Shown here one piece after another: positions 19,874-29,531 of a stretch of DNA of 64,000 bases. The DNA is from Alphaproteobacteria bacterium (GTDB lineage: Bacteria > Pseudomonadota > Alphaproteobacteria > Micropepsales > Micropepsaceae): assembly GCA_947462105.1 (NCBI GenBank), contig CANHNJ010000004.1, positions 1 through 64,000 of the forward strand, read 5' to 3'. Each line of letters starts with the position of its first letter. Position 1 is the first letter of the stretch. The translations under genes and the position numbers were made by a program. The notes below the pieces were generated by a model. The model was given only the letters and a program-made list of their open reading frames with translations, searched no databases and was not told where the DNA came from.

Positions 19874-21079
19874 CTAGTGACCTTTAGCCGATGCGGGGGC
19901 CGGTAAAAAGGGCTTCAGCCGGATCGCGGCAACGAGCGCAGTCAGGCCGCATAGGCACATCAGCAGGGCCATCGGGACAGGCGTCTGGGCCGGTATCGCA
20001 CCCATCGCCAGCGAGCCCGCGAAGCCGCCGGCATAGATCATGATGCCCATCATGGCCGAGGCCATCCCGGCGCTGTGGCCGAACTCGGTCATGGCCAGGC
20101 CGCCGCCGGTGGAATTCACCACCCCGATCAGGGCGCAATAGAGGAAGGTGAAGGGCAGCAGGCCCCACAAGCCGCCCCAGCCGCCCCAGGCGAAGGCCAG
20201 GGCCAGCACGCTTGCCGCCGCCTGGATGGCGATGGCGCCGGTGAAGAACAGCCGCGCCGGGCGGCGCTTCAGCCAATGCGCCACCAGTTGCGATGTCACC
20301 ACCAGGCCGATGCCGTTCAGCAGGAAGGTGTAGCCAAAATTCTGCGGCGAGACCCCGAACATCTGGATCGCGACATGGCTCCAGCCGGTGAGCCAGACAT
20401 AGAGGCCGCAGCAGGACAGCAGCACCGGCGTGACATAGGCATAGAAATGCCGGTTCTTCAGGATGTGCCAATAGTCGCGCGCCACGGTCAGGGGATTGAG
20501 CGTGCGGTCGGAGCCGGGATGGCTTTCCGGCAGGCGGAACACCATCACGATCACCGTCAGCAGCGCGAGCAGGCATTGAATCCAGAAACCCATGCGCCAG
20601 TCCGACACCAGCAGCAGCCAGCCGCCCAGCAAGGGCGCGAACAGCGGCGACACCGACAGGATCAGCAGCATCTGGGCAAAGATGCGCGCCGCTTCGCCCG
20701 GCGGGAAGATGTCGCGGACGCAGGCGCGGGCCAGCACCGAACCGGCGCAGCCGCCCAGCGCCTGCAGCAGCCGGGCGGCGTCCAGCGCCAGCGGGCCGGG
20801 CGCCAGCGCACAGGCGGCCGAGCCCAGCGCATAGAGCAGCAGGCCCAGCAGCAGCGGCCAGCGGCGGCCATAGCGGTCGGAGAGCGGACCAATGGCCGCC
20901 TGGCCGATGGCGATGCCCAGGAAGTAGGCCGCCAGCGAATGTTCCACCGCCGAGATCGGCGTGCCGAACTCCCGCGCGATGGCGGGAAAGGCGGGCATGT
21001 AGAGATCCACCGCGATGGGGGTGAACACCGTCAGCACGCCGAACAGGACGATCAGTTCGAAACGCCGGGCGGGGGTCAT
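19874..21079 (-). CDS. MFS transporter, Bcr/CflA drug-resistance family
   Basis: This is a 401-residue, twelve-helix major facilitator. The start at 21079 (MTPARRFELIVLFGVLTV) is chosen over the track's 21247: the longer form adds 56 non-hydrophobic residues and would run into lolC, whereas 401 residues is the family norm. The family motif DRYGRR follows the second helix, and the N terminus ITS-like region VFTPIAVDLYMPAFPAIA is diagnostic of the Bcr/CflA branch. It lies 18 bases upstream of proS on the same strand, so the two may share a transcript. The substrate cannot be told from sequence. Confidence 0.88.
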   Translation of the reverse strand: MTPARRFELIVLFGVLTVFTPIAVDLYMPAFPAIAREFGTPISAVEHSLAAYFLGIAIGQAAIGPLSDRYGRRWPLLLGLLLYALGSAACALAPGPLALDAARLLQALGGCAGSVLARACVRDIFPPGEAARIFAQMLLILSVSPLFAPLLGGWLLLVSDWRMGFWIQCLLALLTVIVMVFRLPESHPGSDRTLNPLTVARDYWHILKNRHFYAYVTPVLLSCCGLYVWLTGWSHVAIQMFGVSPQNFGYTFLLNGIGLVVTSQLVAHWLKRRPARLFFTGAIAIQAAASVLALAFAWGGWGGLWGLLPFTFLYCALIGVVNSTGGGLAMTEFGHSAGMASAMMGIMIYAGGFAGSLAMGAIPAQTPVPMALLMCLCGLTALVAAIRLKPFLPAPASAKGH

Positions 21080-21153
21080 GGGAGCGGAGGGCACGGGCAG
21101 GGGATAGGCCCGCCTTTGCCTCTGCGCAAGACACGAAAACACAGACCCTGCCT

Positions 21154-21182
21154 CCCCCTCGGCGCGTAGCGCCCGGAGGGGG
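21154..21182. repeat. GC-rich inverted repeat between MFS and lolC starts
   Basis: CCCCCTC-GGCGC-GTA-GCGCC-CG-GAGGGGG forms a nearly complete hairpin in the 148-bp divergent region. There is no T tract. It would lie in the leader of lolC if transcribed, or could be a small repetitive palindrome. Confidence 0.5.
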
Positions 21183-21227
21183 TCATTTATATGGACGGGT
21201 TCGGGGCCGCCCCTTAGCTTGGCCGGC

Positions 21228-22493
21228 ATGGCCGACTCAAATCCCACTCGCCCGTTCGCGCCCTTCGAATGGATGATCGCCCTGCGCTACCTGCGCGCCA
21301 AGCGCAAGGAAGCCTCGGTTTCCCTGATCTCGGTCATCTCGCTGGTCGGTATCGCGCTGGGTGTCGCCGCGCTGATCATCGTCATGTCGGTGATGGGCGG
21401 CTTCCGCACCGAGTTCATCAAGAGCCTGCTGGGCTTCAACGGCCATGTCACGGTGCAGGCGGTGGGCCGCCCGCTGATGAATTACGACGCCGTGGCGGCG
21501 CGGCTGCGTACCGTGCCGGGCGTGACCCGCGTCGCCCCGATCATCGACGGGCAGGTGATGGCGACCGCCTATGGCGTCAATACCGGCATCATTGCCCGTG
21601 GCGTGCGGCGCAATGATCTGGCGACTCTCAAATCGGTGGCCGATTCCCTGACGCCGGGGGGGCTGAACCGTTTTGCCGCCGACAGCGTCATCATTGGCAG
21701 GGGGCTGGCGGACAAGTTCCAGGTCCGGGTGGGCGACAGCATCACCCTGATCTCGCCACGCGGCGACGAGACGCCCTTTGGCACCACGCTGCGCAGCAAG
21801 GCCTATACGGTGGCGGGCATCTACAAGGTCGGCAACACGCTCTATGACAGCAACTTCGCCTTCATGCCGCTGGACGAGGCCCAGGCCTTTTTCAACTGCG
21901 ACGCGAGCGTCACCGCCATCGAGGTGATGCTGGCCAGTCCCGAGAACAATATGGGCCTGCTGCCCCAGCTTGCGGGTGCGGCGGGAGCGGGCACGCGGCT
22001 GGTGCCGTGGCAGAACATCAATGCGGGCTTCCTGGAAGTGGTCAATCTGGAACGCAACGTCATGGGCCTGATCCTGTCGCTGATCATCGGGGTGGCGGCG
22101 CTGAACATCATCTCCGGCCTTTACATGCTGGTGTCCGACAAGTCGGCCGACATCGCCATCTTGCGCACGATGGGCGCGTCGCGCGGCGCCATCATGCGGG
22201 TCTTTTTGATCGCGGGCATGAGCATCGGCATCGCCGGTACGCTGCTGGGGCTGCTGCTGGGTGTTGTCTTCTGCCTCAATATCGAAGGCATTCGCCAGGG
22301 CCTGCAGTTCGTCCTGGGCGTGAAGCTGTTCGACGACAATTTCTATTTCCTGGCGCGCATGCCCGCCGAACTCGATGTCATGGAGGTGGTGTTCGTGACG
22401 CTGCTGGCGCTGGGCCTCAGCTTCATCGCCACCATCTATCCATCCTGGCGCGCGGCGCGGCTCGATCCGGTGGAGGCGCTGCGCTATGAATGA
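21228..22493 (+). CDS. lolC: Lipoprotein-releasing ABC transporter permease (LolC/LolE family)
   Basis: This is the inner-membrane component of the Lol system, which extracts outer-membrane lipoproteins and passes them to LolA. The 421-residue protein has an N-terminal helix, a large periplasmic domain (about 50-260), and three C-terminal FtsX-type helices. [24 protein letters not shown] near residue 50 is typical. The ATG at 21228 is preferred to the TTG at 21219. The gene overlaps lolD by eight bases. A single permease, as here, is usual in alphaproteobacteria, where LolC and LolE roles are combined. Confidence 0.93.
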   Translation: MADSNPTRPFAPFEWMIALRYLRAKRKEASVSLISVISLVGIALGVAALIIVMSVMGGFRTEFIKSLLGFNGHVTVQAVGRPLMNYDAVAARLRTVPGVTRVAPIIDGQVMATAYGVNTGIIARGVRRNDLATLKSVADSLTPGGLNRFAADSVIIGRGLADKFQVRVGDSITLISPRGDETPFGTTLRSKAYTVAGIYKVGNTLYDSNFAFMPLDEAQAFFNCDASVTAIEVMLASPENNMGLLPQLAGAAGAGTRLVPWQNINAGFLEVVNLERNVMGLILSLIIGVAALNIISGLYMLVSDKSADIAILRTMGASRGAIMRVFLIAGMSIGIAGTLLGLLLGVVFCLNIEGIRQGLQFVLGVKLFDDNFYFLARMPAELDVMEVVFVTLLALGLSFIATIYPSWRAARLDPVEALRYE

Positions 22494-23181
22494 CGTGCTG
22501 CGCCTAGAAGACGTCACCCGCCGCTTCCAGGAGGGCGTGGGTGAGCTGGAAGTCTTCAGCGGTCTCAACATGAATTTGAAGCCGGGCGAGGTTGTCGCCC
22601 TGGTGGGGCCCAGCGGCGCGGGCAAGTCGTCGCTGCTGCACATGGCGGGCCTGTTGGAAGCGCCCACCAGTGGTGAAATCTACATCGAGGGTGTGGCGGC
22701 CTCGAATCTGCCCGACGGCGAGCGCACCCGCATCCGCCGCGACCGCATCGGCTTCGTCTATCAGGCGCATCACCTGCTGCCGGAATTCGACGCGCTGGAA
22801 AATGTGATGATGCCGCAGATGATCGCGGGCAAAGCCAAGGCCGAAGCGGCGGCGGAAGCGGCGCGGCTGCTGTCCGCGCTGGGCTTGGCGCAGCGTCTGA
22901 CCCATCGCCCGGCGCAGCTTTCGGGCGGCGAGCAGCAGCGCGTCGCCATCGCCCGCGCCCTGGCCAACAAGCCGAAAATCCTGCTGGCGGATGAGCCCAC
23001 CGGCAATCTCGATCCGCGCACCAGCGGCGGCGTCTTCGACGCCCTGATCGCCATCGCGCGTGAGCAGGGGCTGGCGGCGCTGATCGCCACGCACAATTTC
23101 GAACTGGCGGCGCGCATGGACCGGGCCCTGTTGCTGCATCAGGGCAAGCTGGTGCAGGGCACCGAGTTGCCGCGCGCCTAG
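22486..23181 (+). CDS. lolD: Lipoprotein-releasing ABC transporter ATP-binding protein
   Basis: This is the ATPase that drives LolC-type lipoprotein release. The 231-residue protein has Walker [10 protein letters not shown] (41-49), a Q-loop [16 protein letters not shown], the ABC signature [15 protein letters not shown] near 143, and Walker [13 protein letters not shown]. It overlaps the 3' end of lolC by eight bases, so the subunits are translationally coupled. Confidence 0.96.
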   Translation: MNDVLRLEDVTRRFQEGVGELEVFSGLNMNLKPGEVVALVGPSGAGKSSLLHMAGLLEAPTSGEIYIEGVAASNLPDGERTRIRRDRIGFVYQAHHLLPEFDALENVMMPQMIAGKAKAEAAAEAARLLSALGLAQRLTHRPAQLSGGEQQRVAIARALANKPKILLADEPTGNLDPRTSGGVFDALIAIAREQGLAALIATHNFELAARMDRALLLHQGKLVQGTELPRA

Positions 23182-23324
23182 CTATACCGTCGTATAGGCC
23201 CGGTTGCGTTTCCTCGCGGCTTCGTTTGAATCATGGTCACAAGCGGGAGCGCACCCTGTACGTCTCCCGCCCCCGTTAACCTCTGGGGTCATTTCGGTCA
23301 CGTTTTGTTCTTGCATTCCGGATG

Positions 23325-23339
23325 GAACAGAAATAGAAC
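23325..23339. promoter_or_regulatory. LexA (SOS) box upstream of the 34-residue peptide gene
   Basis: GAAC-AGAAATA-GAAC is an exact match to the alphaproteobacterial SOS box (GTTC-N7-GTTC read on the other strand). The same form, GTTC-N7-GTTC, lies in front of lexA in this window. The box ends 27 bases before the peptide ATG and would cover a promoter -10 region (TTGCAT at 23311, 17 bases, TAGAAC). Confidence 0.75.
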
Positions 23340-23365
23340 AAATCTGTTCAAACCGGGAGACTATC

Positions 23366-23470
23366 ATGATGTGGGCCAAGGATGCGGCGGCGGGCGTGGG
23401 TTTGGTCCTGTTCATGGCGGGTTCGTTCGCCTTCGCCAACGGGGCCCAGGCTTTTCTCAGCCTGCTCTAG
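23366..23470 (+). CDS. SOS-box-controlled 34-residue membrane peptide
   Basis: This frame is too short to be listed alone in the ORF track. It encodes a 34-residue peptide with a short N terminus (MMWAKD) and one hydrophobic span (about 8-33, AAAGVGLVLFMAGSFAFANG and beyond). GGGAGA lies at a good distance before the ATG. An exact LexA box sits just upstream, and dnaE follows 76 bases later. Size, single membrane helix and SOS control resemble SidA, the 29-residue SOS-induced division inhibitor of Caulobacter, but no sequence relationship is claimed. It may be transcribed together with dnaE. Confidence 0.6.
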   Translation: MMWAKDAAAGVGLVLFMAGSFAFANGAQAFLSLL

Positions 23471-23546
23471 CTGTGGATAGGGCGCCTTAGGGCGCCCATC
23501 CGTCTCGGCCCCGCGCGATACTGCGCCGACACCCTGCGGCATCCTC

Positions 23547-26500
23547 ATGGCTTCCTTCGTCCATCTGCGCGTGAAAAGCGCCTATTCGCTCCTCGAGGGC
23601 GCGGTGCGGCCCAAGGAACTGGCCAAGCTTTCGGCGGGCATTGACATGCCGGCCGTGGCCGTAACCGACAACGACAATCTCTTCGGCGTCTATGAAATCT
23701 GCGATGTGCTCTCCCGGGCGGGGGTGCAGCACATTGTCGGCGCGCTGCTGTCGCTGGAAATGGGGCCGGCGGCCCAGTCCGGCCAGCGCACCATCAAGCC
23801 GCCGCAACTGCCGCTGCTGGTGCAGAATGAAGACGGCTACCAGAACCTCTCGCGGCTGCTGTCCGCCGCCTATCTCGAGGTCGGCCCCGGCGACTGGCCG
23901 CATGTCACCGGCGAGACGCTTGTCGCCCATGCCGATGGCCTGATCGCGCTGACCGGCGGGCCGGGCGGCCCCATCAACCGCCTGCTGGTGGAAGGCCAGC
24001 GCGCGGCGGCGGAAAGCCTGCTCGACCGGCTGGCCGCGATGTTCCCCCATCGCCTCTATGTCGAGTTGCAGCGCCACGGCCTGGCCGAGGAGCGCGCCGC
24101 CGAGGATGCGCTGCTGGACATGGCCTATGCCCGGGGCCTGCCGCTGGTGGCGACCAACGATGTTCATTTTGGCGCCGCCTCGATGTACGAGGCCCATGAC
24201 GCGCTGCTGTGCATTGCCGGTGGCACCTTCGTCAGCCAGGACGACCGCCGCCGCCTGACAAAGGAGCATCGCTTCAAGACGCCGGCCGAGATGGCGGTGG
24301 TATTCGCCGACCTGCCCGAAGCAATCGAGAATACGGTGGAGATCGCGCGCCGCTGCGCCTTTGTGCCCAAGAAGCGCAAGCCGATCCTGCCGGTGTTCAC
24401 GCCGCCTTCCGGCCTGACGGCGGAAGACGAACTGAAAGCGCAGGCGCAAGCCGGCCTGAAGGCGCGCATGGCCAGTGCCAAGTCGCTGTATGCGGAAGAG
24501 GCCGCCTATCACGAACGCCTGGCCTATGAGCTGGGCATCATCAATCACATGGGCTTTCCCGGTTACTTCCTGATCGTGTCCGACTTCATGAAGTGGACGC
24601 GGGCTCAGGGCATTCCGGTCGGCGTGCGTGGTTCGGGCGCGTCGTCGCTGGTGGCCTGGGCGCTGGACATCACCAACCTTGATCCGCTGCGTTTCGGCCT
24701 GTTCTTCGAGCGTTTCCTCAATCCCGAACGCCAGTCGATGCCGGACTTCGATATCGATTTCTGCCAGGAGCGGCGCGACGAGGTCGTGCGCTATGTCCGG
24801 GGCAAGTATGGCCATGACCGCGTGGCGCAGATCATGGCGCTGGGTTCGTTGCAGGCCCGCGCGGCGGTGCGCGATGCGGGGCGCGTGCTGCAGATGCCGC
24901 TGGGCCTGGTGGATCGCATCGCCAAGATGATCCCCAACCCGCCGGGCAAATCCATCACCCTGGACGAGGCGATCGAGAGCGAGCCACGGCTGCAGCAGAT
25001 CGCCGAGACCGAGCCGCTGGCGCAGCGCCTGTTCGAGATCACCAGCAAGATCGAGGGGCTCTACCGCCACGCCTCCACCCATCCGGCGGGCGTGGTGATC
25101 GGCGACCGGCCGCTGCCGGAGATTCTGCCGCTGTATCGCGATGCGCGCTCCGACATGCCGGTGACGCAGTTCGACTATGAGGATGCGGAGAAGGCCGGGC
25201 TGGTGAAGTTCGACTTTCTCGGCCTCAAGACCCTGACCGTCATCGCCAAGGCCGAAGCGCTGCTGAGCCTGCGCGACATCACGCTGCGCACCCAGGACAT
25301 CGATTTCGACGATCCCGGCACCTTCGAGATGCTGGCGCGCGGCGACAGTGTCGGCGTCTTCCAGCTTGAAGGCGCGGGCATGCGCGACCTGCTGCGCAAG
25401 ATGAAGCCCGACCATATCAACGACCTGGTGGCGCTGGTGGCGCTTTATCGCCCGGGCCCGATGGATTCGATCCCGACCTATATCGCGCGCAAGAACGGCA
25501 AGGAGGTGGTGGAGTATCTGCATCCCTTGCTGGAGCCGATCCTGCGCGAAAGCTACGGCGTCATGACCTATCAGGATGACGTCATGCGCATCGCCCGCGA
25601 ATTGGCGGGCTACACGATGGGCGAGGCCGACATCCTGCGCCGCGCTATGGGCAAGAAGATTCCGGCGGAGATGATTCCGCAGCGCAAGAAATTCCTCACC
25701 GGCGCGGCCGAACGCAACATCGCCCAGAACGTCGCCGAGCAGATCTTCGAACAGGCGGAAAAGTTCGCCGGTTACGGCTTCAACAAGGGCCATGCCGCCG
25801 CCTATGCCCAGGTGGCGTACCAGACGGCCTATCTGAAGGCGAACTATCCGGTCGAATTCCTCGCCGCCTCGATGACGCTGGATATCGGCAACACCGACCG
25901 GCTCAACATCTTCCGGCAGGAAGCGCAGCGCCTGGGCGTGACCATCGCCGCGCCGGACGTCAACCGCTCCGAATCCGTTTTCTCGGTCGATGCGGCCAAG
26001 AACACCGTCTTCTACGCGCTGGCCGCCGTGAAGGGTGTTGGCCCCCAGGCGATGGATCATGTCGTGGTGGTGCGCCGCGCCGGTGGTCCCTTCACGTCGA
26101 TCTCCGACTTCGCCGCCCGCGTCGATCCCCGCCAGGTCGGCAAGCGCGCCTTTGAAAATCTGGTGCGGGCCGGCGCGTTCGACAGCCTCAATCCCAACCG
26201 GCGGCAACTGGTGGAGAATTCCGACCGTATTCTTTCCGGCGCACAGGCGGCGCAGCGCGAGCGCGAGACTGGGCAGAACAATCTGTTCGGCGGTGAGGCG
26301 CAGTCATCCGAGCTGCGCCTGTCGCCGATGCCGGACTGGCCGCTGCACGAACGGCTGGGCGAAGAGTTCGGCGCGATGGGATTCTATCTTTCCGGCCATC
26401 CGCTCGATTCCTATGGCAACGCGCTGAAGCGGCTGGGGGCAGTGACCTATGCCTCGCTGACCGAGGATCGCCGCCGCGCCGGTTTCAAGGCCAAGATCGC

Positions 26501-26960
26501 GGGCACGCTGATCAAGAAATCCGAACGGCGCGGCCGCAACGACCAGATGTATGCCTTTGTCTCTTTCTCCGATCCCACCGGCATGTTCGAAGTCATGCTG
26601 TTCCCCGAGGTGCTGCAGGCCAGCCGTCCGCTGCTGGAAGCGGGCAAGTCGCTGCTCGTCACCGCCTCGGCGGAATGGGATGGCGATGAACTGAAGCTGC
26701 GCGCTGCGTCCATCGTCGATCTTGATGCGGCGGCGGCGCAGGCGGGCGAGGGCATGGTGGTGCGGCTGGCCGATGTCGCCCATCTGGGCGCGTTCCAGGC
26801 GGAACTGAGACAATCGGGCAAGGGGCTGGTGAGTGTCGTGGTGCCCATCAGCGGTGGCGCGGAAGTCGAGATCGCCCTGAAGGAACGGGTGCAGGTGACA
26901 CCGCTGTTGCGCAACAAGATTGCGACGTTGCCCGGCGTGCTCGCCGTGGAAGCGGTTTAA
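23547..26960 (+). CDS. dnaE: DNA polymerase III subunit alpha
   Basis: This is the replicative polymerase catalytic subunit. The 1137-residue protein begins with a PHP domain (FVHLRVKSAYSLLEGAV). The polymerase core has the catalytic PDFDIDF near residue 399. The finger, helix-hairpin-helix and OB-fold parts follow in normal order. Its length and N terminus fit DnaE1 rather than the SOS-induced mutagenic DnaE2, and no imuA or imuB is adjacent. The region upstream holds an SOS box and a small peptide gene, so part of its transcription could be damage-responsive. Its stop overlaps the end of the convergent aminotransferase gene by four bases. Confidence 0.96.
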   Translation: MASFVHLRVKSAYSLLEGAVRPKELAKLSAGIDMPAVAVTDNDNLFGVYEICDVLSRAGVQHIVGALLSLEMGPAAQSGQRTIKPPQLPLLVQNEDGYQNLSRLLSAAYLEVGPGDWPHVTGETLVAHADGLIALTGGPGGPINRLLVEGQRAAAESLLDRLAAMFPHRLYVELQRHGLAEERAAEDALLDMAYARGLPLVATNDVHFGAASMYEAHDALLCIAGGTFVSQDDRRRLTKEHRFKTPAEMAVVFADLPEAIENTVEIARRCAFVPKKRKPILPVFTPPSGLTAEDELKAQAQAGLKARMASAKSLYAEEAAYHERLAYELGIINHMGFPGYFLIVSDFMKWTRAQGIPVGVRGSGASSLVAWALDITNLDPLRFGLFFERFLNPERQSMPDFDIDFCQERRDEVVRYVRGKYGHDRVAQIMALGSLQARAAVRDAGRVLQMPLGLVDRIAKMIPNPPGKSITLDEAIESEPRLQQIAETEPLAQRLFEITSKIEGLYRHASTHPAGVVIGDRPLPEILPLYRDARSDMPVTQFDYEDAEKAGLVKFDFLGLKTLTVIAKAEALLSLRDITLRTQDIDFDDPGTFEMLARGDSVGVFQLEGAGMRDLLRKMKPDHINDLVALVALYRPGPMDSIPTYIARKNGKEVVEYLHPLLEPILRESYGVMTYQDDVMRIARELAGYTMGEADILRRAMGKKIPAEMIPQRKKFLTGAAERNIAQNVAEQIFEQAEKFAGYGFNKGHAAAYAQVAYQTAYLKANYPVEFLAASMTLDIGNTDRLNIFRQEAQRLGVTIAAPDVNRSESVFSVDAAKNTVFYALAAVKGVGPQAMDHVVVVRRAGGPFTSISDFAARVDPRQVGKRAFENLVRAGAFDSLNPNRRQLVENSDRILSGAQAAQRERETGQNNLFGGEAQSSELRLSPMPDWPLHERLGEEFGAMGFYLSGHPLDSYGNALKRLGAVTYASLTEDRRRAGFKAKIAGTLIKKSERRGRNDQMYAFVSFSDPTGMFEVMLFPEVLQASRPLLEAGKSLLVTASAEWDGDELKLRAASIVDLDAAAAQAGEGMVVRLADVAHLGAFQAELRQSGKGLVSVVVPISGGAEVEIALKERVQVTPLLRNKIATLPGVLAVEAV

Positions 26961-28135
26961 AGCGCCGCCACGCCTGCCGCGATCCGCTGCAGCCCTTCCG
27001 CCAGGTTGGCGGCGTCGCGGGCAAAGCAGATGCGCACGTAACTCTCATCGCGCGGATCGGTGCCGAAGGCCTGGCCGGGCGAAACGCCGACGGCGTGGCT
27101 CAACGCCAGATTTTCCGCGAACGCCATGCTGTCCGTCAGCCCCTCGATCTTCAGGAAGCCATAGAAAGCCCCGTCCGGCTTCAGCCAGCGGATGCGGTTC
27201 TGCGTTTTCAGGAAATCGTCCACCACCGCGCGCCCCTTGGCGCAGCGCGCCAGCAGGTCGGCGCGGAACGCGTCGCCCTGCGGTGATAGCGCGGCCAGCG
27301 CGCCATACTGCAAAAAGTTGGGCGCGCCGGTGTTGTTGGTCTGGGCCGAAACCTCGAAGGCGTTCTCCAGCGATCTGGGATGCAGCAGCCAGCCCATGCG
27401 CCAGCCGGTCATGGCGAAGGGCTTGGAGAAGCCGGCGATCACGAACAGGGCATCGTCGGGATCGGCCACAGCCAAGAAGGACGGCGCGTGCTGGCTGCCA
27501 TCGTAAGTGAGCGTGCCATAGACCTCGTCGGCGATGATGGCGATGCCACGCGCCCGTGCGAAATCGAGGATGGCCTTCTGTTCGTCGCGCGTCAGGGTCC
27601 AGCCGGTGGGATTGCCGGGCGAAGCGATGAACAGCGCCCGCGTCCGCGCATCGCAGGCGGCGAACAGCTTGTCGAGATCGAGCTGCCATCGGCCCGCCTG
27701 CCAGTCTTCCTCCAGCCGCACCAGCCGGGGCTCGATCCCCATGACCCGGGCCGCATTGAAGATGTTGGGCCAGATCGGCGCGGGGATGACGATATTGTCG
27801 CCCGTATTGGCTACGCATTGCAGCGCGCTCACCACCGACAGCATCGCCGCGCCCGGCACCGTCACCCGCGCCACATCGACGGGAACACCCGTCGTGCGCG
27901 CATGCAGGTCGGCAATGGCCTGGCGCAGGGCGGGGAGCCCGCGCGCATTGATGTAGAAGGTCTTGCCGTCTTCCAGCGCAGCAATCGCGGCGTCGCGGAT
28001 GAATTTGGGCGTGACCAGATCGGTCTCGCCCAGCCAGAGCGGGATCAGGCCGGGCACGCCGCGCCCCAGCTCGAAGATGCGGGCGAGGCCGGACGGTTGC
28101 AGCGCAAGGATGTCGGGGCGAAGCGGCGAGGACAT
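26957..28135 (-). CDS. PLP-dependent class I/II aminotransferase
   Basis: This is a 392-residue fold-type I aminotransferase of the aspartate-aminotransferase group. The cofactor lysine is K238 in SKPFAMTGWRMG; other cofactor contacts are N175 (SPGNPTG), D203 and Y206 (ADEVYG). A C-terminal arginine for substrate carboxylate lies in the RICFARD region. The amino-acid substrate is not evident. It is convergent with dnaE and lies 19 bases upstream of nothing on its own strand; the small envelope protein gene precedes it on the same strand by 19 bases. Confidence 0.9.
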   Translation of the reverse strand: MSSPLRPDILALQPSGLARIFELGRGVPGLIPLWLGETDLVTPKFIRDAAIAALEDGKTFYINARGLPALRQAIADLHARTTGVPVDVARVTVPGAAMLSVVSALQCVANTGDNIVIPAPIWPNIFNAARVMGIEPRLVRLEEDWQAGRWQLDLDKLFAACDARTRALFIASPGNPTGWTLTRDEQKAILDFARARGIAIIADEVYGTLTYDGSQHAPSFLAVADPDDALFVIAGFSKPFAMTGWRMGWLLHPRSLENAFEVSAQTNNTGAPNFLQYGALAALSPQGDAFRADLLARCAKGRAVVDDFLKTQNRIRWLKPDGAFYGFLKIEGLTDSMAFAENLALSHAVGVSPGQAFGTDPRDESYVRICFARDAANLAEGLQRIAAGVAAL

Positions 28136-28154
28136 GGGGCCGCTGTTTAGCAGG

Positions 28155-28499
28155 TCAGGGCCAGATTTTCAGATCGGTAACCGCAAGCCTGCCATCCCGC
28201 CGCTGCACGGTGGCGGCATAGCCATCGCGGGCATTTTCCCCGAACAGGAAATCGGCGTCGAACTGGCCCTCCACCCGCCAGCGTTTCGGACCCGCCGGGG
28301 TGATCCTGCTGTCCCGGCAGGGCGGGAACAGGGCCGTGGCCACGGATTTGAGCCGTTCCCGCACCGCCTGTTGCGCCGCCTGGCAGGCGGCTTCCACGGG
28401 GTCGGGCGGCAGGGGCGGGGCGGCAGGCGGCGGCGCCAGCCACAGCGCGGCCACCAGCGCCATCGCCGCCAGACCGGCCAATCCCAGCCATTTGCGCAT
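28155..28499 (-). CDS. Small exported or membrane-anchored protein of unknown function
   Basis: The ATG at 28499 is favoured over the GTG at 28505 because AAAGGG precedes it at suitable distance. The 114-residue product has an N-terminal hydrophobic helix ([20 protein letters not shown]), a Pro-rich linker, and a small periplasmic domain with two cysteines (in EAACQAA and FPPCRDS) that could pair. I do not recognise the family. It lies 19 bases before the aminotransferase on the same strand, so they may be co-transcribed, and it is divergent from rpsB. Confidence 0.65.
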   Translation of the reverse strand: MRKWLGLAGLAAMALVAALWLAPPPAAPPLPPDPVEAACQAAQQAVRERLKSVATALFPPCRDSRITPAGPKRWRVEGQFDADFLFGENARDGYAATVQRRDGRLAVTDLKIWP

Positions 28500-28550
28500 G
28501 ATCACCGCCCTTTACGGGCCAGAATGGCAGGTTTCGCGCGGGATTTCCGG

Positions 28551-28578
28551 TTGCTTTTCGAAGGGTTTGGCTTATAAG
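28551..28578 (+). promoter_or_regulatory. Probable sigma-70 promoter for rpsB-tsf
   Basis: TTGCTT, a 16-base spacer and TATAAG lie about 115 bases before the rpsB ATG. The resulting leader of roughly 105 bases would be long enough for S2-type autoregulation, but I could not identify a specific leader structure. Confidence 0.5.
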
Positions 28579-28692
28579 CCGCGCCATCTCGCATGCGCGG
28601 GTGGCTTTCGGTGGGTGTTCCATCGTCGCCGTCCGGTGGTCCCGACAGGGATTAGCCCGCGCATCTGGCCAACCGGTAAAGGAGACTATCTC

Positions 28693-29466
28693 ATGGCTTT
28701 GCCTGATTTTTCCATGCGTCAGCTGCTCGAGAGCGGCGCCCATTTCGGTCACCGCCAGCAGCGCTGGAATCCGAAGATGGCGCCCTACATCTATGGCGCG
28801 CGCAACGACATCCACATTCTCGACCTGACCCAGACCGTGCCGCTGCTGCACCAGGCGCTGGTCACCCTGCGCGAGACCGCAGCCTCGGGCGGCCGCATCC
28901 TGTTCGTCGGCACCAAGCGCCAGGCCCAGGAGCCGATCGCCGCCGCCGCCAAGCGCTGCGCCCAGTACTACATGAACCAGCGCTGGCTGGGCGGCACGCT
29001 CACCAACTGGCAGACCATCTCGCACTCGATCAAGCGCCTGCGCACCATCGAGCAGACCCTGACCAGCGCCGGTGAATCCGGCCTGACCAAGAAGGAACTG
29101 CTGGGCCTGCTGCGCGAGCAGGACAAGCTGGAAAAGTCGCTGGGCGGCATCAAGGAAATGGGCGGCGTGCCCAGCCTGCTGTTCGTCGTCGACACCAACA
29201 AGGAAGCCATCGCGATCTCCGAAGCCCGCAAGCTGGGCATCCCGGTGATGGCGATCCTCGACTCCAACTCCGATCCGGATGGCATCGCCTTTCCGATCCC
29301 AGGCAATGACGACGCCGCCCGCGCCATCGCGCTGTATTGCGACCTGGCCGCGCGCGCCGTCATTGACGGCCTTGGCCAGGGCCAGGTCGACGCCGGCATC
29401 GATGTCGGCGCCGCCGTGGAAGTCGAAGACACCGCGAGCCACGTCGAAGAGACGGTTCCGGCCTAA
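28693..29466 (+). CDS. rpsB: 30S ribosomal protein S2
   Basis: This is the small-subunit ribosomal protein S2, 257 residues. The track ORF starts far upstream, but the real start is the ATG at 28693, preceded by AAAGGAGAC and giving the normal N terminus [20 protein letters not shown]. Conserved signatures are [19 protein letters not shown] and [16 protein letters not shown]. The C-terminal acidic tail is usual. It heads the rpsB-tsf-pyrH-frr group. Confidence 0.97.
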   Translation: MALPDFSMRQLLESGAHFGHRQQRWNPKMAPYIYGARNDIHILDLTQTVPLLHQALVTLRETAASGGRILFVGTKRQAQEPIAAAAKRCAQYYMNQRWLGGTLTNWQTISHSIKRLRTIEQTLTSAGESGLTKKELLGLLREQDKLEKSLGGIKEMGGVPSLLFVVDTNKEAIAISEARKLGIPVMAILDSNSDPDGIAFPIPGNDDAARAIALYCDLAARAVIDGLGQGQVDAGIDVGAAVEVEDTASHVEETVPA

Positions 29467-29481
29467 TTCACTGCCTGACAT

Positions 29482-29509
29482 GGCGGCGCACCAGTCTCGG
29501 TGCGCCGCC
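29482..29509. promoter_or_regulatory. Hairpin between rpsB and tsf
   Basis: A perfect 11-bp stem GGCGGCGCACC / GGTGCGCCGCC with a six-base loop fills most of the 65-base gap. There is no T tract, so it is more likely an RNA processing, stability or partial attenuation signal setting the S2 to EF-Ts ratio than a full terminator. Confidence 0.6.
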
Positions 29510-29531
29510 CCATAACTTCCGGAGAACACCC

